A stretch of DNA of 64,000 nt from Pseudomonas guariconensis. GTDB taxonomy: Bacteria > Pseudomonadota > Gammaproteobacteria > Pseudomonadales > Pseudomonadaceae. The DNA is taken from contig NZ_FMYX01000004.1 in NCBI RefSeq assembly GCF_900102675.1, positions 248,001-312,000 of the forward strand, written 5' to 3'. The position numbers and the translations under genes were made by a program. How positions within the stretch are numbered: the first letter of the stretch is position 1; every line of letters begins with the position of its first letter. The notes beneath the pieces were generated by a model, which made no database searches, was not told the DNA's origin, and saw nothing but the letters and a program-made list of their open reading frames with translations. Below, one piece after another: positions 56,041 through 64,000 of this stretch.

Positions 56041-56793
56041 TCAACGCGGCTTATCGACCAACCCCTTGAGCAAGTCCACCGGCAGCGGAAACACGATGGT
56101 CGAGCTCTTGTCCCCGGCAATCGCCCCCAGCGTCTGCATGTAGCGCAACTGCATCGCCCCCGGCTCCTTGCTCAACATCTGCGCCGCCTGCATCAGCTTC
56201 TCCGAGGCCTGCAGTTCACCTTCGGCGTGGATCACTTTGGCCCGCCGTTCACGCTCGGCTTCGGCCTGACGGGCGATGGCGCGGACCATCGATTCGTTGA
56301 GGTCAACGTGCTTGATCTCGACGTTGGCCACCTTGATGCCCCACGCATCGGTCTGCGCGTCGAGCACTTGGCGTATGTCCAAGTTGAGCTGCTCACGCTC
56401 GGCCAGCAGTTCGTCCAGCTCATGCTTGCCGAGTACCGCGCGCAGGGTGGTCTGGGCCAGCTGGCTGGTGGCGCTGAGAAAGTCTTCCACCTGGATGATC
56501 GCCTTCTGCGGGTCGAGCACGCGAAAGTACAACACGGCATTGACCTTGACCGAGACGTTGTCGCGGGTGATCACGTCCTGGGGCGGCACGTCGAGTACCA
56601 CGGTGCGCAGATCGACCCGCACCATCTGCTGGATCCCCGGGATCAGGATGATCAAGCCCGGCCCTTTGACCTGCCAGAAGCGCCCCAGTTGGAACACCAC
56701 GCCCCGCTCGTACTCGCGCAGGATGCGCAGGGCCGACAGCAACAGCAGGCCGATGACCGCCAGCAAGGCGCCAAAACCGAATTGAACGAACAT
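56041..56793 (-). CDS. Slipin (stomatin/prohibitin family protein)
   Basis: A 250-residue membrane protein: N-terminal hydrophobic anchor (1-22), the SPFH domain (about 25-180; [13 protein letters not shown], the [14 protein letters not shown] signature) and a C-terminal helical part ([18 protein letters not shown]). Slipins form membrane scaffolds. The partner NfeD-like gene lies directly upstream with a two-base gap; SPFH-NfeD pairs form large caged assemblies (as QmcA and HflK/C do). The ribosome site GGAG lies nine bases before the ATG. The protease domain of the neighbour may be regulated by this scaffold. Confidence 0.92.
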   Translation of the reverse strand: MFVQFGFGALLAVIGLLLLSALRILREYERGVVFQLGRFWQVKGPGLIILIPGIQQMVRVDLRTVVLDVPPQDVITRDNVSVKVNAVLYFRVLDPQKAIIQVEDFLSATSQLAQTTLRAVLGKHELDELLAEREQLNLDIRQVLDAQTDAWGIKVANVEIKHVDLNESMVRAIARQAEAERERRAKVIHAEGELQASEKLMQAAQMLSKEPGAMQLRYMQTLGAIAGDKSSTIVFPLPVDLLKGLVDKPR

Positions 56794-56795
56794 CT

Positions 56796-58142
56796 TCACT
56801 CTCCTTGCGCGCAGGGCGCGGTGGCACTGACCTCCAGCATCACGCCATGGCGGGCCGTCACGCGCACATGTTGGCCAGGCTGCAGCGGGGTCGCGCACTG
56901 GACTTGCCATTGTTCGCCCTGGGCCTGCACAGAGCCGTAGAACGGATTGTCTGCCACCACCTGGGTCACCGTGACCAAGCTGCCCACCAGCCCGGCATCG
57001 CCACTGACCAAGGCGCGTCGCCTGGCCTTGATGGCCATGCCCAAGACGCCGCCGAGCAACAGTGCCGAGACCGCCGCCAAGGCGACGATCAGCCCCAGGG
57101 GAATGCCGAAGCCCGGCGCGTCGGTGTCCATGAGAATCACCGCGCCGACCACGAACGCGACGATGCCGCCGAAGCCGACCACACCGAAGCTCGGCAAGAA
57201 CGCCTCGGCGACCATGAAGGTCACGCCCAGTAGGATCAGCGCTACCCCCGCATAGCTCACCGGCAGCAACTGCATGGCGTACAGGGCCAGCAGCAGGCAG
57301 ATGCCACCGATCACACCGCCGACGCCGGAGCCCGGGTTCATGAACTCGAACAGCAAGCCATAGATCCCGATCATGATCAGGATGAGCGCCACGCTGGGAT
57401 TGGTGATCACTGCTAGCAGTCGGGTGCGCCAGTCCGGCAGGTGTTCGACGATGGCGGCGCCGGCGGTGTGTAACTGGCGCGGCTGGCCGGCAGCGATGAA
57501 GGTCTTGCCGTCCAGTTGCTTCAACAGGTCCGGGAGGTCATCGGCCAGTTGGTCGATGACTTTGATGCGCACCGCCTCGCTGGCCGACAGGCTGACCGCC
57601 TCGCGCACGGCCTTCTCTGCCCACTCGGCGTTGCGCCCGCGCAGCAGGGCCAGACCGCGAATGTACGCGGCGGCATCATTGACCTGCTTGCGCGCCAGGG
57701 TGTCGTCTTCGCGCAGCGCGTTGGGCTCAGGTTTGCCCGGCGGTGCCGCCCCGATCTGCACAGGCGTGGCGGCGCCCAGATTGGTGCTTGGCGCCATGGC
57801 GGCCACGTGGCTGGCATAGAGGATATAGGTGCCGGCGCTGGCTGCCCGGGCCCCGCTGGGGGCGACGAAGCTGGCCACGGGCACGGGACTTGCGAGAATC
57901 GCCTTGATGATCTGGCGCATGGCGCTGTCCAGCCCGCCCGGGGTGTCCAGGCGGATCACCACCAGTTGCGCGTTTTGTGCCTGTGCCTGTTCCAGGCCGC
58001 GTACCAGGTAGTCGGCAGTGGCTGGGCCGATGGCATCGTCGACATCCAGCAACCAGACGCTGGCACCGGGCGCTGCAAAGCCACTCGGAACCATGCCGAG
58101 CACGAGCATCAGCAGCAGCCAGCGCCAGCCGCGAGCGATCAC
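56796..58142 (-). CDS. NfeD-family membrane serine protease (ClpP-class + NfeD domain)
   Basis: A 448-residue protein of the long NfeD1b form. A signal peptide (1-23) leads to a ClpP-like serine protease domain (about 30-215) with RLDTPGGL and the catalytic Ser in [15 protein letters not shown]; four hydrophobic helices (about 235-345) follow, and the C-terminal OB-fold NfeD domain (about 370-448) ends the protein. Homologous proteases cleave the C-terminus of the partner slipin. Gene order NfeD then slipin on the same strand supports a functional pair. Confidence 0.9.
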   Translation of the reverse strand: MIARGWRWLLLMLVLGMVPSGFAAPGASVWLLDVDDAIGPATADYLVRGLEQAQAQNAQLVVIRLDTPGGLDSAMRQIIKAILASPVPVASFVAPSGARAASAGTYILYASHVAAMAPSTNLGAATPVQIGAAPPGKPEPNALREDDTLARKQVNDAAAYIRGLALLRGRNAEWAEKAVREAVSLSASEAVRIKVIDQLADDLPDLLKQLDGKTFIAAGQPRQLHTAGAAIVEHLPDWRTRLLAVITNPSVALILIMIGIYGLLFEFMNPGSGVGGVIGGICLLLALYAMQLLPVSYAGVALILLGVTFMVAEAFLPSFGVVGFGGIVAFVVGAVILMDTDAPGFGIPLGLIVALAAVSALLLGGVLGMAIKARRRALVSGDAGLVGSLVTVTQVVADNPFYGSVQAQGEQWQVQCATPLQPGQHVRVTARHGVMLEVSATAPCAQGE

Positions 58143-58238
58143 CTGTCGTCACCTTGTCCGGGCCTGTCACCGAAGTTTAGTCGTACCCGCCGGACCTCGG
58201 CCTAAACTTCCTAGATGGGGGTAAACCGGAGGTGCATC

Positions 58239-58697
58239 ATGCGTATGGCCAAAACCCTGCAGCAGCGCCTGGACAAGGCCAACTGCGACTACGACATCAT
58301 TCCCCATCCTCACTCGGCCACGAGCCTGGAATCGGCGCGCACGGCCGGCGTACCTGCCGAGCGGGTCGCCAAGTCGGTGATGCTCGATGACCGGCATGGC
58401 AACTACATCATGGCCGTGCTACCGGCCAACCGCCATCTGGACATGAGCAAGGTGCGTATGTCCGGCGCCTGGCAACTGACCCGTGAAAGCGGCCTGCCGA
58501 GTCTGTTCGGCGACTGCGAGCGCGGCGCTGTGCCAGCCCTGGGCGATGCCTATGACATAAAAATGCTGCTCGACCCGAGCCTTACCCGCCAGGGTGATGT
58601 CTATCTGGAGGCGGGGGATCACGATCACCTGATCCACATGAGCATGGAGCAATACCTGAAGCTGGTTCCCCGCGCCGAAGTGCGCGAACTGTGCTGA
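58239..58697 (+). CDS. YbaK/EbsC-type aminoacyl-tRNA deacylase
   Basis: A 152-residue single-domain protein of the YbaK/ProX superfamily, which hydrolyses mischarged tRNAs. The conserved lysine of the editing site is in RVAKSVMLDD, and the GD-rich part includes FGDCERGAVPALGDAYDI. The N-terminus YDIIPHPHSATS is common in a group of small deacylases with unknown tRNA preference. GGAGG is eight bases before the ATG. An alternative start two codons on is possible. The DUF2789 gene follows. Confidence 0.85.
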   Translation: MRMAKTLQQRLDKANCDYDIIPHPHSATSLESARTAGVPAERVAKSVMLDDRHGNYIMAVLPANRHLDMSKVRMSGAWQLTRESGLPSLFGDCERGAVPALGDAYDIKMLLDPSLTRQGDVYLEAGDHDHLIHMSMEQYLKLVPRAEVRELC

Positions 58698-58757
58698 TGA
58701 TCATCAACCCACTGCCGGGCCGGCGTCGTGGACGGCCGCCCGGCCCGAGGAGGCACC

Positions 58758-59000
58758 ATGGAAGCACCGAACCATCCATTCGCCGAACTGTTCAAGCAAC
58801 TGGGGCTGGCGGACGATGCCGAGAGCATCGACAAGTTCATCACCACGCATTCACCACTCAAGAACGAGATCAAACTGGTGGATGCGCCGTTCTGGACCGA
58901 GGCCCAGCGGGCCTTTCTCAAGGAGAGCGTGATAGAGGATGCCGATTGGGCCGTGCCGTTCGATCAACTCAACGAGGCCTTGCGTCGCCCCCGCAAATAA
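58758..59000 (+). CDS. DUF2789 family protein
   Basis: An 80-residue helical protein. MEAPNHPFAELFKQLGLADD at the start and LVDAPFWTEAQRAFLKE in the middle mark DUF2789, a family of unknown function common in pseudomonads. The start is set by GAGGAGG seven bases before the ATG. It lies 60 bases after the YbaK gene on the same strand. Confidence 0.87.
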   Translation: MEAPNHPFAELFKQLGLADDAESIDKFITTHSPLKNEIKLVDAPFWTEAQRAFLKESVIEDADWAVPFDQLNEALRRPRK

Positions 59001-59070
59001 AGCGCCGAGCGGCACCTGATGGGTGAATTGGCCGTTGCTATGCTCAGGTAAAACAACAGGGGATAGCGCG

Positions 59071-59709
59071 ATGAAAGATCCCTACGCATCAGGCTTCTGG
59101 TGCTCCGTGACGATCCTGGGCACGCTGACGGCCGGTTACTTCTACGGCATCCGCCACGTCCACTCCATGGACCACGCGCTGCAGTTCATGTATGCCGCCG
59201 CCGCCATCACGGCGGCGGTGGCGCTTTGCGCTCTGGCCTGGAGCGCCTGGCAACAGTTGCGCTTGAACAAGCGCGAGGTGATCCAGGGGCATACGTTGGT
59301 GACCATCTGGAACACTAAGGTCGCCCTGCGTCGGGTCGAGACGGTTTTCGATCGCTATTTCTGGGGTAGCTACTGGCATTCAGGGCGGACCTTCGAAGAG
59401 GTCATGGGTGAGCTCAAGGGCACACCCCTGGAGCAGAGTCTGGACGCGCTCAAGCGTCAGTGCCGGGAACTGGACCGCGAGATCCGTGACCATCAACACC
59501 GCTGGTTGGCCAACGCCCGCGACCTTTCCAGCGTAGCCACGGCCATGGCGCGCGAGCGCTATCAGCTGGACCTGTGCGACCCCCAGGGCCGCGATGGCGG
59601 CAATACCGCGGTGCTCAATCGGGACCTTGAGGTGTTGGTGTACACCTGGTCAGCGCGCCTGCGCAGCTTCGACCATCAGTTGGACGAGCTGGAGCGCGCA
59701 TACCACTAG
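59071..59709 (+). CDS. Hypothetical membrane protein with coiled coil
   Basis: A 212-residue protein of no family known to me. Two hydrophobic helices (about 9-27 and 36-58) form an N-terminal hairpin with a short loop (YGIRHVHSMDHAL). The soluble remainder is helical, with WGSYWHSG at about 93-100 and heptad-like stretches (LDALKRQCRELDREIRDHQ, LRSFDHQLDELERAYH) suggesting an antiparallel coiled coil in the cytoplasm. AGGGGA is close to the ATG. It follows the DUF2789 gene by 70 bases. Function is open. Confidence 0.72.
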   Translation: MKDPYASGFWCSVTILGTLTAGYFYGIRHVHSMDHALQFMYAAAAITAAVALCALAWSAWQQLRLNKREVIQGHTLVTIWNTKVALRRVETVFDRYFWGSYWHSGRTFEEVMGELKGTPLEQSLDALKRQCRELDREIRDHQHRWLANARDLSSVATAMARERYQLDLCDPQGRDGGNTAVLNRDLEVLVYTWSARLRSFDHQLDELERAYH

Positions 59710-59798
59710 CGTCTGGGAGCCAAGCGCCATGGAGCCGCTGCGACGGGAGCACAGCAGCCCTGAGAACCGGACGGACGAGTGCGGCCACTCAGCGGGTA

Positions 59799-60236
59799 TC
59801 AATCACCGCGGATGTACTGCTCCAACTGCATGATGAGATTGGCCTGTTCGGCGATGGTTTCCTTGACCAAGTCGCCGATCGACAGCAGGCCGAGCAACTC
59901 GCCGTTGCTCACCACTGGCAGGTGGCGCAGGTGCCGGTCGGTCATCAGGTTCATGCAGTACTCCAGGCTCTGCCTGGGCTCGACCGTGACCACCGGCGCA
60001 CTCATGATCTCGCGCACTGGCGTCGCCGCCGATGAGCGCCCCTTGAGCACCAGCTTGCGGGCGTAGTCGCGCTCACTGACGATCCCCACCACTTGGTTGT
60101 TTTCCACCACCGGCAAGGCACCGACGTTCTTCTCCGCCAGCAGCTTCAGGGCGTCGAGCACCGAGTCGTCAGGGCCGATGGTGTAGACGGTCTGATGTTG
60201 GGACTTGGTCTTGAGGATTTGTTCGACGTTCTTCAT
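59799..60236 (-). CDS. Tandem CBS-domain protein
   Basis: A 145-residue protein formed of two CBS motifs (about 10-65 and 75-135), each with the typical strands: KNVGALPVVENNQVVGIVSERD and RHLRHLPVVSNGELLGLLSIGDL. The RDYARK and GDLVKE ends carry the Asp that binds ribose of adenine nucleotides. Stand-alone CBS pairs sense AMP/ATP or SAM; the target is unknown. It is convergent with the hypothetical membrane protein gene. The ribosome site is not strong. Confidence 0.88.
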   Translation of the reverse strand: MKNVEQILKTKSQHQTVYTIGPDDSVLDALKLLAEKNVGALPVVENNQVVGIVSERDYARKLVLKGRSSAATPVREIMSAPVVTVEPRQSLEYCMNLMTDRHLRHLPVVSNGELLGLLSIGDLVKETIAEQANLIMQLEQYIRGD

Positions 60237-60447
60237 ACGGGCCTCTGCGGGGTGAAAACCGATGTGTCGGAATAACTAAAGCATCCGGCACGCCAGCCTG
60301 CACGGCAATGCAGGAAACGGCATGGACTCGATTGAAAAACGTCATGTGATCTTTAAAAGGCCTGCTCGCGCGCATCTGTAACAGGCCAGCACAGCGATGG
60401 ACCGCACAGCGGCCCCAGGCTCAATAGGATCAAGGCATTCAAGACAG

Positions 60448-60488
60448 CCGCTCCCACAAGGCCTTGGATGGACAATGTGGGAGTGGGC
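60448..60488. repeat. Short REP-like inverted repeat
   Basis: CCGCTCCCACA and TGTGGGAGTGGG arms downstream of the M20 gene. The 278-base stretch 60237-60514 also holds AGGCCTG/CAGGCC inverted arms at about 60357-60386 and otherwise nothing clear. Confidence 0.6.
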
Positions 60489-60514
60489 AACCGGCACGGC
60501 TTGCAGAATGCCGA

Positions 60515-62248
60515 TCAGAGTTTGGGCATCTGTCCAATCCGCGCGATCATCTCACTGACGATCTGCAGATCCAGCATGAACTGCTCCACGGTCTTGAACT
60601 CGTTGTCGTTGTGCCCGGTGTACTTCACGTTGGGCATCGCCAGGCCGAACTGCACGCCGTTAGGCAGGTCATGCACCGAGGTGGCGCCAGCAGAGGTGCC
60701 GAACTCGTGAGGCAGGCCCAGGTTCTGGCTGGCCACATCCAGCAGGGCCTTGACCCATTCACCCTCGGGGTTGCGGTACATCGGCTCGTCGAGGCTGTAC
60801 TCGAAGGCCACCGAGGTGTGGCTGCCGCGCGCCCAGTTGCCCAGCTTGTCGGCCAGCTCGTCCTTGAGGGTGGGCAGCGGCTTGCCTTTGGGGATGCGCA
60901 GGTTCACCGCAAGCTTGAGGGCTTTCTGGTCGAGCCCGACGTAGGTCAGCGAGGCGGTCAGCGGGCCCATGAACTTGTCTTCGAAGTTCACGCCCAGCTG
61001 TTTGCCCAGGTAGTCCAGCCCCCAGTTGTCTGCCGCATAGCGCGCCGCATCGGTGATGTGGTTTTGCTTGAGGGGCACTTGGTTGCCCAGGCCATTGAGG
61101 AAGACGAGCATCCGCGAAACCGGGTTGACGCCCGATTCAGGCTCCGAAGAATGGGCCGAGACACCGGTCACCGTGAGGATGACTTCCTTGCCGGCCACCT
61201 TGGCGTCGATGGTGAAGTCGCCACCGTTGCGCCTGACGTACTCGGCGCCTGCCTTGTTCAGGGCATCGGCCAGGGCGGCGGGATTGTCGCCGAGCAGGGT
61301 CGCCACCGAAGTGGTGGGGATCTGGTTGGTGGCCAGGCCGCCGGTGAGTGTGGTGACTTCCGCGCCCGTGCCGGTGGCCGGACGCCGATGGAAGCTCGCC
61401 ATAACGGTGCCATAGCCTTTTTCGGCGATCACCACTGGATAGCCGCCATCGAGCGCCAGGTTGTAGTTGGGCACCGGGTTGCGGGCGAAATAGTAGGGGA
61501 TGGCATCACCGCTGGTTTCTTCAGTGGTGTCCACCAGCAGCTTGAACTGCCGGGCCAGCGGCAGTTTTTCGTCCTTGGCCACCTTGAGCGCGTACAGCGC
61601 CACGACGATGCCGTTCTTGTCGTCCTCGGTGCCACGCCCGTACATGCGGTCCCCTACCAGGGTCACCTTGAACGGGTCCAGGCGCGTGCCGTCTTCGAGT
61701 TTCCAGTTATCCGGGTTCACCGGCACCACATCGGCGTGGGCGTGGATACCGACGACTTCCTTGTCGTTGTCGCCCAGGGAGATTTCATAGACCCGGTTGT
61801 CGATGTTGCGGAATTTCAGACCGAAGCCCTCGGCCAGGGTCTTGATTTTTTCGGCGATCTTGAGGAACTGCGGGTTCTCGTGCTGTGGCACGCCCTCGAC
61901 CTGGAAGGTCGGAATGGCCACCAGCTCGCGCAGGGTTTCGGTGGCTGCCTTGCCGTATTTGATCCGGGTGTACAGGCCGAGCAGTCGGTTGATCTCGTTT
62001 TGCTGATCAGCGTTGAGCGGCTTGCCGGCCAGGTAGGTGGTCAGCGTTTCGTTCAGCGCGTCGGCCTTGGCCAGGTTGCTGCTGGCCAGCTTGCTGAGAA
62101 AGTGACGGAAATCAGTCGGATCGCTGCCGTCGTAGGTCTTGAGGATCGCCGCCGATTGCTGTGGCGTGAGGTTGGCCTGGGCCTGGTTGGCGAACAGCCC
62201 GAGGCTGGCCAGCAGCAGGGTGGCGATCGTGAGTTTTTTCAGAGTCAT
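60515..62248 (-). CDS. M20 family metallopeptidase (dipeptidase), periplasmic
   Basis: A 577-residue exported zinc peptidase. A signal peptide (1-25, TLKKLTIATLLLASLGLFANQAQA) precedes about 85 residues of helical extension, then the M20 catalytic domain: zinc ligands in GIHAHADVVP, YGRGTEDDKNG and the TTEETSG motif with the catalytic Glu. The lid/dimerisation domain is inserted after about 300. It resembles dipeptidases of the PepV group, with an unusual long N-terminal extension. It stands alone between the CBS gene and the tRNA gene; substrate is unknown. Confidence 0.88.
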   Translation of the reverse strand: MTLKKLTIATLLLASLGLFANQAQANLTPQQSAAILKTYDGSDPTDFRHFLSKLASSNLAKADALNETLTTYLAGKPLNADQQNEINRLLGLYTRIKYGKAATETLRELVAIPTFQVEGVPQHENPQFLKIAEKIKTLAEGFGLKFRNIDNRVYEISLGDNDKEVVGIHAHADVVPVNPDNWKLEDGTRLDPFKVTLVGDRMYGRGTEDDKNGIVVALYALKVAKDEKLPLARQFKLLVDTTEETSGDAIPYYFARNPVPNYNLALDGGYPVVIAEKGYGTVMASFHRRPATGTGAEVTTLTGGLATNQIPTTSVATLLGDNPAALADALNKAGAEYVRRNGGDFTIDAKVAGKEVILTVTGVSAHSSEPESGVNPVSRMLVFLNGLGNQVPLKQNHITDAARYAADNWGLDYLGKQLGVNFEDKFMGPLTASLTYVGLDQKALKLAVNLRIPKGKPLPTLKDELADKLGNWARGSHTSVAFEYSLDEPMYRNPEGEWVKALLDVASQNLGLPHEFGTSAGATSVHDLPNGVQFGLAMPNVKYTGHNDNEFKTVEQFMLDLQIVSEMIARIGQMPKL

Positions 62249-62408
62249 GAGTCAGCGCAGTCCTTCGCGGATCGTTGATAGAGGTCCCCGCTCTGTAGGA
62301 ACGGGATAACCCCACGCTAACACCAATGGAGAGGTTGTAGGGAGAGGCACAGTGGCACTAGTGTGCAACTGGAACGGGGAAGCAAACTCGCCGAAATTCC
62401 AGTCCAAA

Positions 62409-62440
62409 TGAAAAAGCCCCGGGAGATCTCCCAGGGCTTC
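62409..62440 (-). terminator. Rho-independent terminator of tRNA-Arg
   Basis: On the minus strand AAGCCCTGGGAGA and TCTCCCGGGGCTT pair, followed by five T. It begins six bases after the CCA end of the tRNA. Confidence 0.88.
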
Positions 62441-62445
62441 AGGTA

Positions 62446-62522
62446 TGGCGCACTCGGCGGGATTCGAACCCACGACCCCTGCCTTCGGAGGGCAGTACTC
62501 TATCCAGCTGAGCTACGAGTGC
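62446..62522 (-). tRNA. tRNA-Arg (anticodon CCG)
   Basis: A 77-base cloverleaf including encoded CCA. The acceptor stem is GCACTCG/CGAGTGC with discriminator G, the D-arm is AGCTCAGCTGGATAGAG, and the anticodon stem CTGCC/GGCAG encloses the loop CTCCGAA, giving anticodon CCG for codon CGG. The T-arm GTGGG-TTCGAAT-CCCGC is canonical. Confidence 0.96.
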
Positions 62523-62670
62523 AACGGGGCGCAATGATACCCATCTCGTGGGGTTGCGTCCATCGCCTTGATCTGTAGCTGTTTTTGCCACAACGGCATG
62601 GTCGCCGAAAATATCCATATTCGAAAACGATATTTCTCACATAACGCTTATGCGCTATCCTCTGGTCACA

Positions 62671-62686
62671 ACTTGTTATAACAAGT
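62671..62686. promoter_or_regulatory. GntR/HutC-type operator palindrome
   Basis: ACTTGTTATAACAAGT is a perfect 16-base palindrome 22 bases before the GntR start codon. It contains GT-N-TA-TA-N-AC, the HutC-subfamily operator pattern, and so is the likely autoregulatory site of the GntR gene and its coupled flavoprotein gene. Confidence 0.65.
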
Positions 62687-62707
62687 CACGTCAGAGTGAA
62701 GAGAATC

Positions 62708-63457
62708 ATGGCCGAATTGCTCCCCCTGTCCCCGGTACCGCTGTACAGCCAGCTCAAGGAGCTGCTGCGTGAGCGCATCCTCGACGGTACCTATCCGCCC
62801 CACAGCCGCATGCCCTCCGAAGCCGAGCTGGGCAAGGCCTTCGACGTCAGCCGCATCACTGTGCGCCAGGCCTTGGGCGATCTGCAGAAGGAGGGTCTGA
62901 TCTTCAAGATCCATGGTAAAGGCACCTTCGTTGCCAAGCCCAAGGCGTTCCAGAACGTCACCACCCTGCAAGGCCTGGGCGAATCCATGAGCCAGATGGG
63001 TTACGAGGTGATCAACCGCCTGCGCAGCTTCCGTCATGTACCGGCCAGTGCACTGGTGGCCGAGCGTCTGCAGGTGGAGGAGGGCAGCTTGGTCACTGAG
63101 ATCCGCCGGGTGCGGCTGATCAACCGTGAGCCGGTGTCGCTGGAACTGACCTGGCTGCCCAAGGCCGTTGGCGAAAAGCTCGAAAAGGCTGACCTGGTCA
63201 CCCGCGACATCTTTCTGCTGCTGGAAAACGACTGTGGCATCGCCCTGGGCCACGCCGACCTGGCCATAGATGCAGTGCTGGCCGATGCCGACCTGACCCA
63301 GGCGCTGGAAGTGGAGGAGGGCTCGCCAATCATGCGCATCGAGCGTCTGACCCACGCCGCCGACGGCACGCCGCTGGACTTCGAACACCTCTACTACCGC
63401 GGCGATGCCTTCCAGTACCGCCTGCGCATCGACCGCCAGAAGGGAGCCAAGGCATGA
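62708..63457 (+). CDS. GntR family regulator, HutC subfamily (UTRA domain)
   Basis: A 249-residue protein: winged helix (about 10-75, LYSQLKELLRERILDG, MPSEAELGKAFDVSRITVRQAL) and UTRA effector domain (about 95-240; PVSLELTWLP and the LEVEEGSPIMRIERLTH end region). HutC-type regulators bind small metabolites. Start at 62708 (MAELLPLSPVPLY); a GTG four codons upstream is possible. Its stop overlaps the next ATG (ATGA), so it is translationally coupled with a flavoprotein. In P. putida similar loci (GntR-flavoprotein-ferredoxin-ABC transporter) are linked to organic sulphur use; this is from memory and not testable in the window. Confidence 0.88.
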   Translation: MAELLPLSPVPLYSQLKELLRERILDGTYPPHSRMPSEAELGKAFDVSRITVRQALGDLQKEGLIFKIHGKGTFVAKPKAFQNVTTLQGLGESMSQMGYEVINRLRSFRHVPASALVAERLQVEEGSLVTEIRRVRLINREPVSLELTWLPKAVGEKLEKADLVTRDIFLLLENDCGIALGHADLAIDAVLADADLTQALEVEEGSPIMRIERLTHAADGTPLDFEHLYYRGDAFQYRLRIDRQKGAKA

Positions 63458-64000
63458 GCATCGAGACCCGCGACTACGACATCATCGTCATCGGCGGCGG
63501 CACCGCAGGGCCTATGGCCGCGATCAAGGCCAAGGAACAGGACAAGTCCTTGCGCGTGCTGCTGCTGGACAAAGCCAACGTCAAGCGCAGCGGTGCCATC
63601 AGCATGGGCATGGACGGCCTGAACAACGCGATCATTCCAGGCCACGCCACGCCCGAGCAGTACACCAAGGAAATCACCGTAGCCAACGACGGTATCGTCA
63701 ATCAGGCCGCTGTGTATGCCTACGCCACCCACAGCTTCGAAACCCTCGAGCAACTGGACCGCTGGGGCGTGAAGTTCGAGAAGGACGAGACCGGCGACTA
63801 CGCGGTGAAGAAGGTCCACCACATGGGGGCTTACGTGCTGCCCATGCCCGAGGGCCACGACATCAAGAAGGTCCTCTATCGCCAACTCAAACGCGCGCGG
63901 GTCGAGATCACCAATCGCATGGTCTGCACCCGCGTGCTGCTCGATGGCGAAGGTGCCGCTGCCGGGGTCATGGGCTTCGATTGCCGCAGCGCAGAGTTCC
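63454..64000 (+). CDS. Fumarate reductase/APS-reductase-like flavoprotein subunit, 3' truncated
   Basis: The first 182 residues of an FAD-binding protein. The dinucleotide motif IIVIGGGTAGPMAAIKAKE (about residues 10-28) ends in the acid DKANVKRSG; MGMDGLNNAI is the second flavin contact of the succinate dehydrogenase/fumarate reductase/adenylylsulphate reductase A-subunit family. The HATPEQYTKEIT insertion resembles AprA-like proteins, so oxidation of a sulphur or organic acid substrate is possible. The start overlaps the GntR stop. The gene continues beyond the window, so its catalytic Arg/His cannot be inspected. Confidence 0.82.
   Translation, partial: MSIETRDYDIIVIGGGTAGPMAAIKAKEQDKSLRVLLLDKANVKRSGAISMGMDGLNNAIIPGHATPEQYTKEITVANDGIVNQAAVYAYATHSFETLEQLDRWGVKFEKDETGDYAVKKVHHMGAYVLPMPEGHDIKKVLYRQLKRARVEITNRMVCTRVLLDGEGAAAGVMGFDCRSAEF

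Noticed and set aside
62446..62522. tRNA-Arg as an integration site for a genomic island
   Set aside because: No integrase, no duplicated tRNA 3' end and no change in gene type was seen on either side; the next genes look chromosomal.

Overview
The window is chromosomal DNA of a Pseudomonas, most probably of the P. putida group. The case rests on high GC, strong Shine-Dalgarno sites, the P. putida-type REP palindromes (Tcgcgggt-aaacccgctcccaca family) found between many genes, the D-lysine/pipecolate genes amaA, amaB and hglS lying together, and a gene order (dadX, cytochrome c5, xpt, rep ... cyaY, rnk, cyaA, argH, algR, hemCDXY, dsbB, algQ, algP) that, from memory, follows P. aeruginosa PAO1. 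No prophage, insertion sequence, CRISPR array or integrative element was seen. It reads as core genome, with small accessory sets around 19-24 kb and after 58 kb.

Layout. 0-11.8 kb: end of the alanine catabolic region (RidA-like protein, dadX, a cupin regulator), cytochrome c5, an acetyl-CoA hydrolase/transferase, xpt and rep, a degenerate-GGDEF/EAL protein, a MATE pump and a LysR regulator. 11.8-17.4 kb: lysine catabolism, with hglS, a LysR regulator divergent from amaB, and amaA; together they carry pipecolate to 2-aminoadipate and then 2-oxoadipate to D-2-hydroxyglutarate, the aminotransferase being elsewhere. 17.4-26.3 kb: a cyclic-nucleotide-domain MscS channel, a run of small hydrolases (isochorismatase-like, ABM monooxygenase, alpha/beta hydrolase, Tat-exported amidohydrolase), a LysR regulator and a KefC-type antiporter. 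26.4-31.3 kb: comM (apparently frameshifted), ubiK, the nitrogen-control pair glnK-amtB behind a textbook sigma54/NtrC promoter region, and sutA.

31.3-43.6 kb: the minus-strand operon lptM-lysA-dapF-DUF484-xerC-HAD phosphatase, then cyaY, a DUF1289 gene, rnk, class I cyaA, small conserved genes, a glutathione S-transferase and argH. 43.8-58.1 kb: algR without an adjacent sensor kinase, hemC-hemD-hemX-hemY, dsbB, algQ, an FKBP isomerase, the repeat-rich histone-like algP, an ABC-F ATPase overlapping a small MscS-like gene, a LysE exporter, and the slipin-NfeD pair. 58.2-64 kb: YbaK deacylase, DUF2789, an unknown membrane protein, a CBS protein, a periplasmic M20 peptidase, tRNA-Arg(CCG), and a GntR regulator with a perfect palindromic operator that is translationally coupled to a flavoprotein running off the window.

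Nothing here amounts to a wholly new system. The best leads are: a second translation start with an excellent ribosome site directly after the Tat signal of the amidohydrolase; a one-base deletion near the start of comM; a Fur-box-like palindrome before the c-di-GMP phosphodiesterase gene; two NtrC-like sites 33 bp apart before glnK; an algR orphaned from its kinase; and a long leader with a possible small ORF before sutA.
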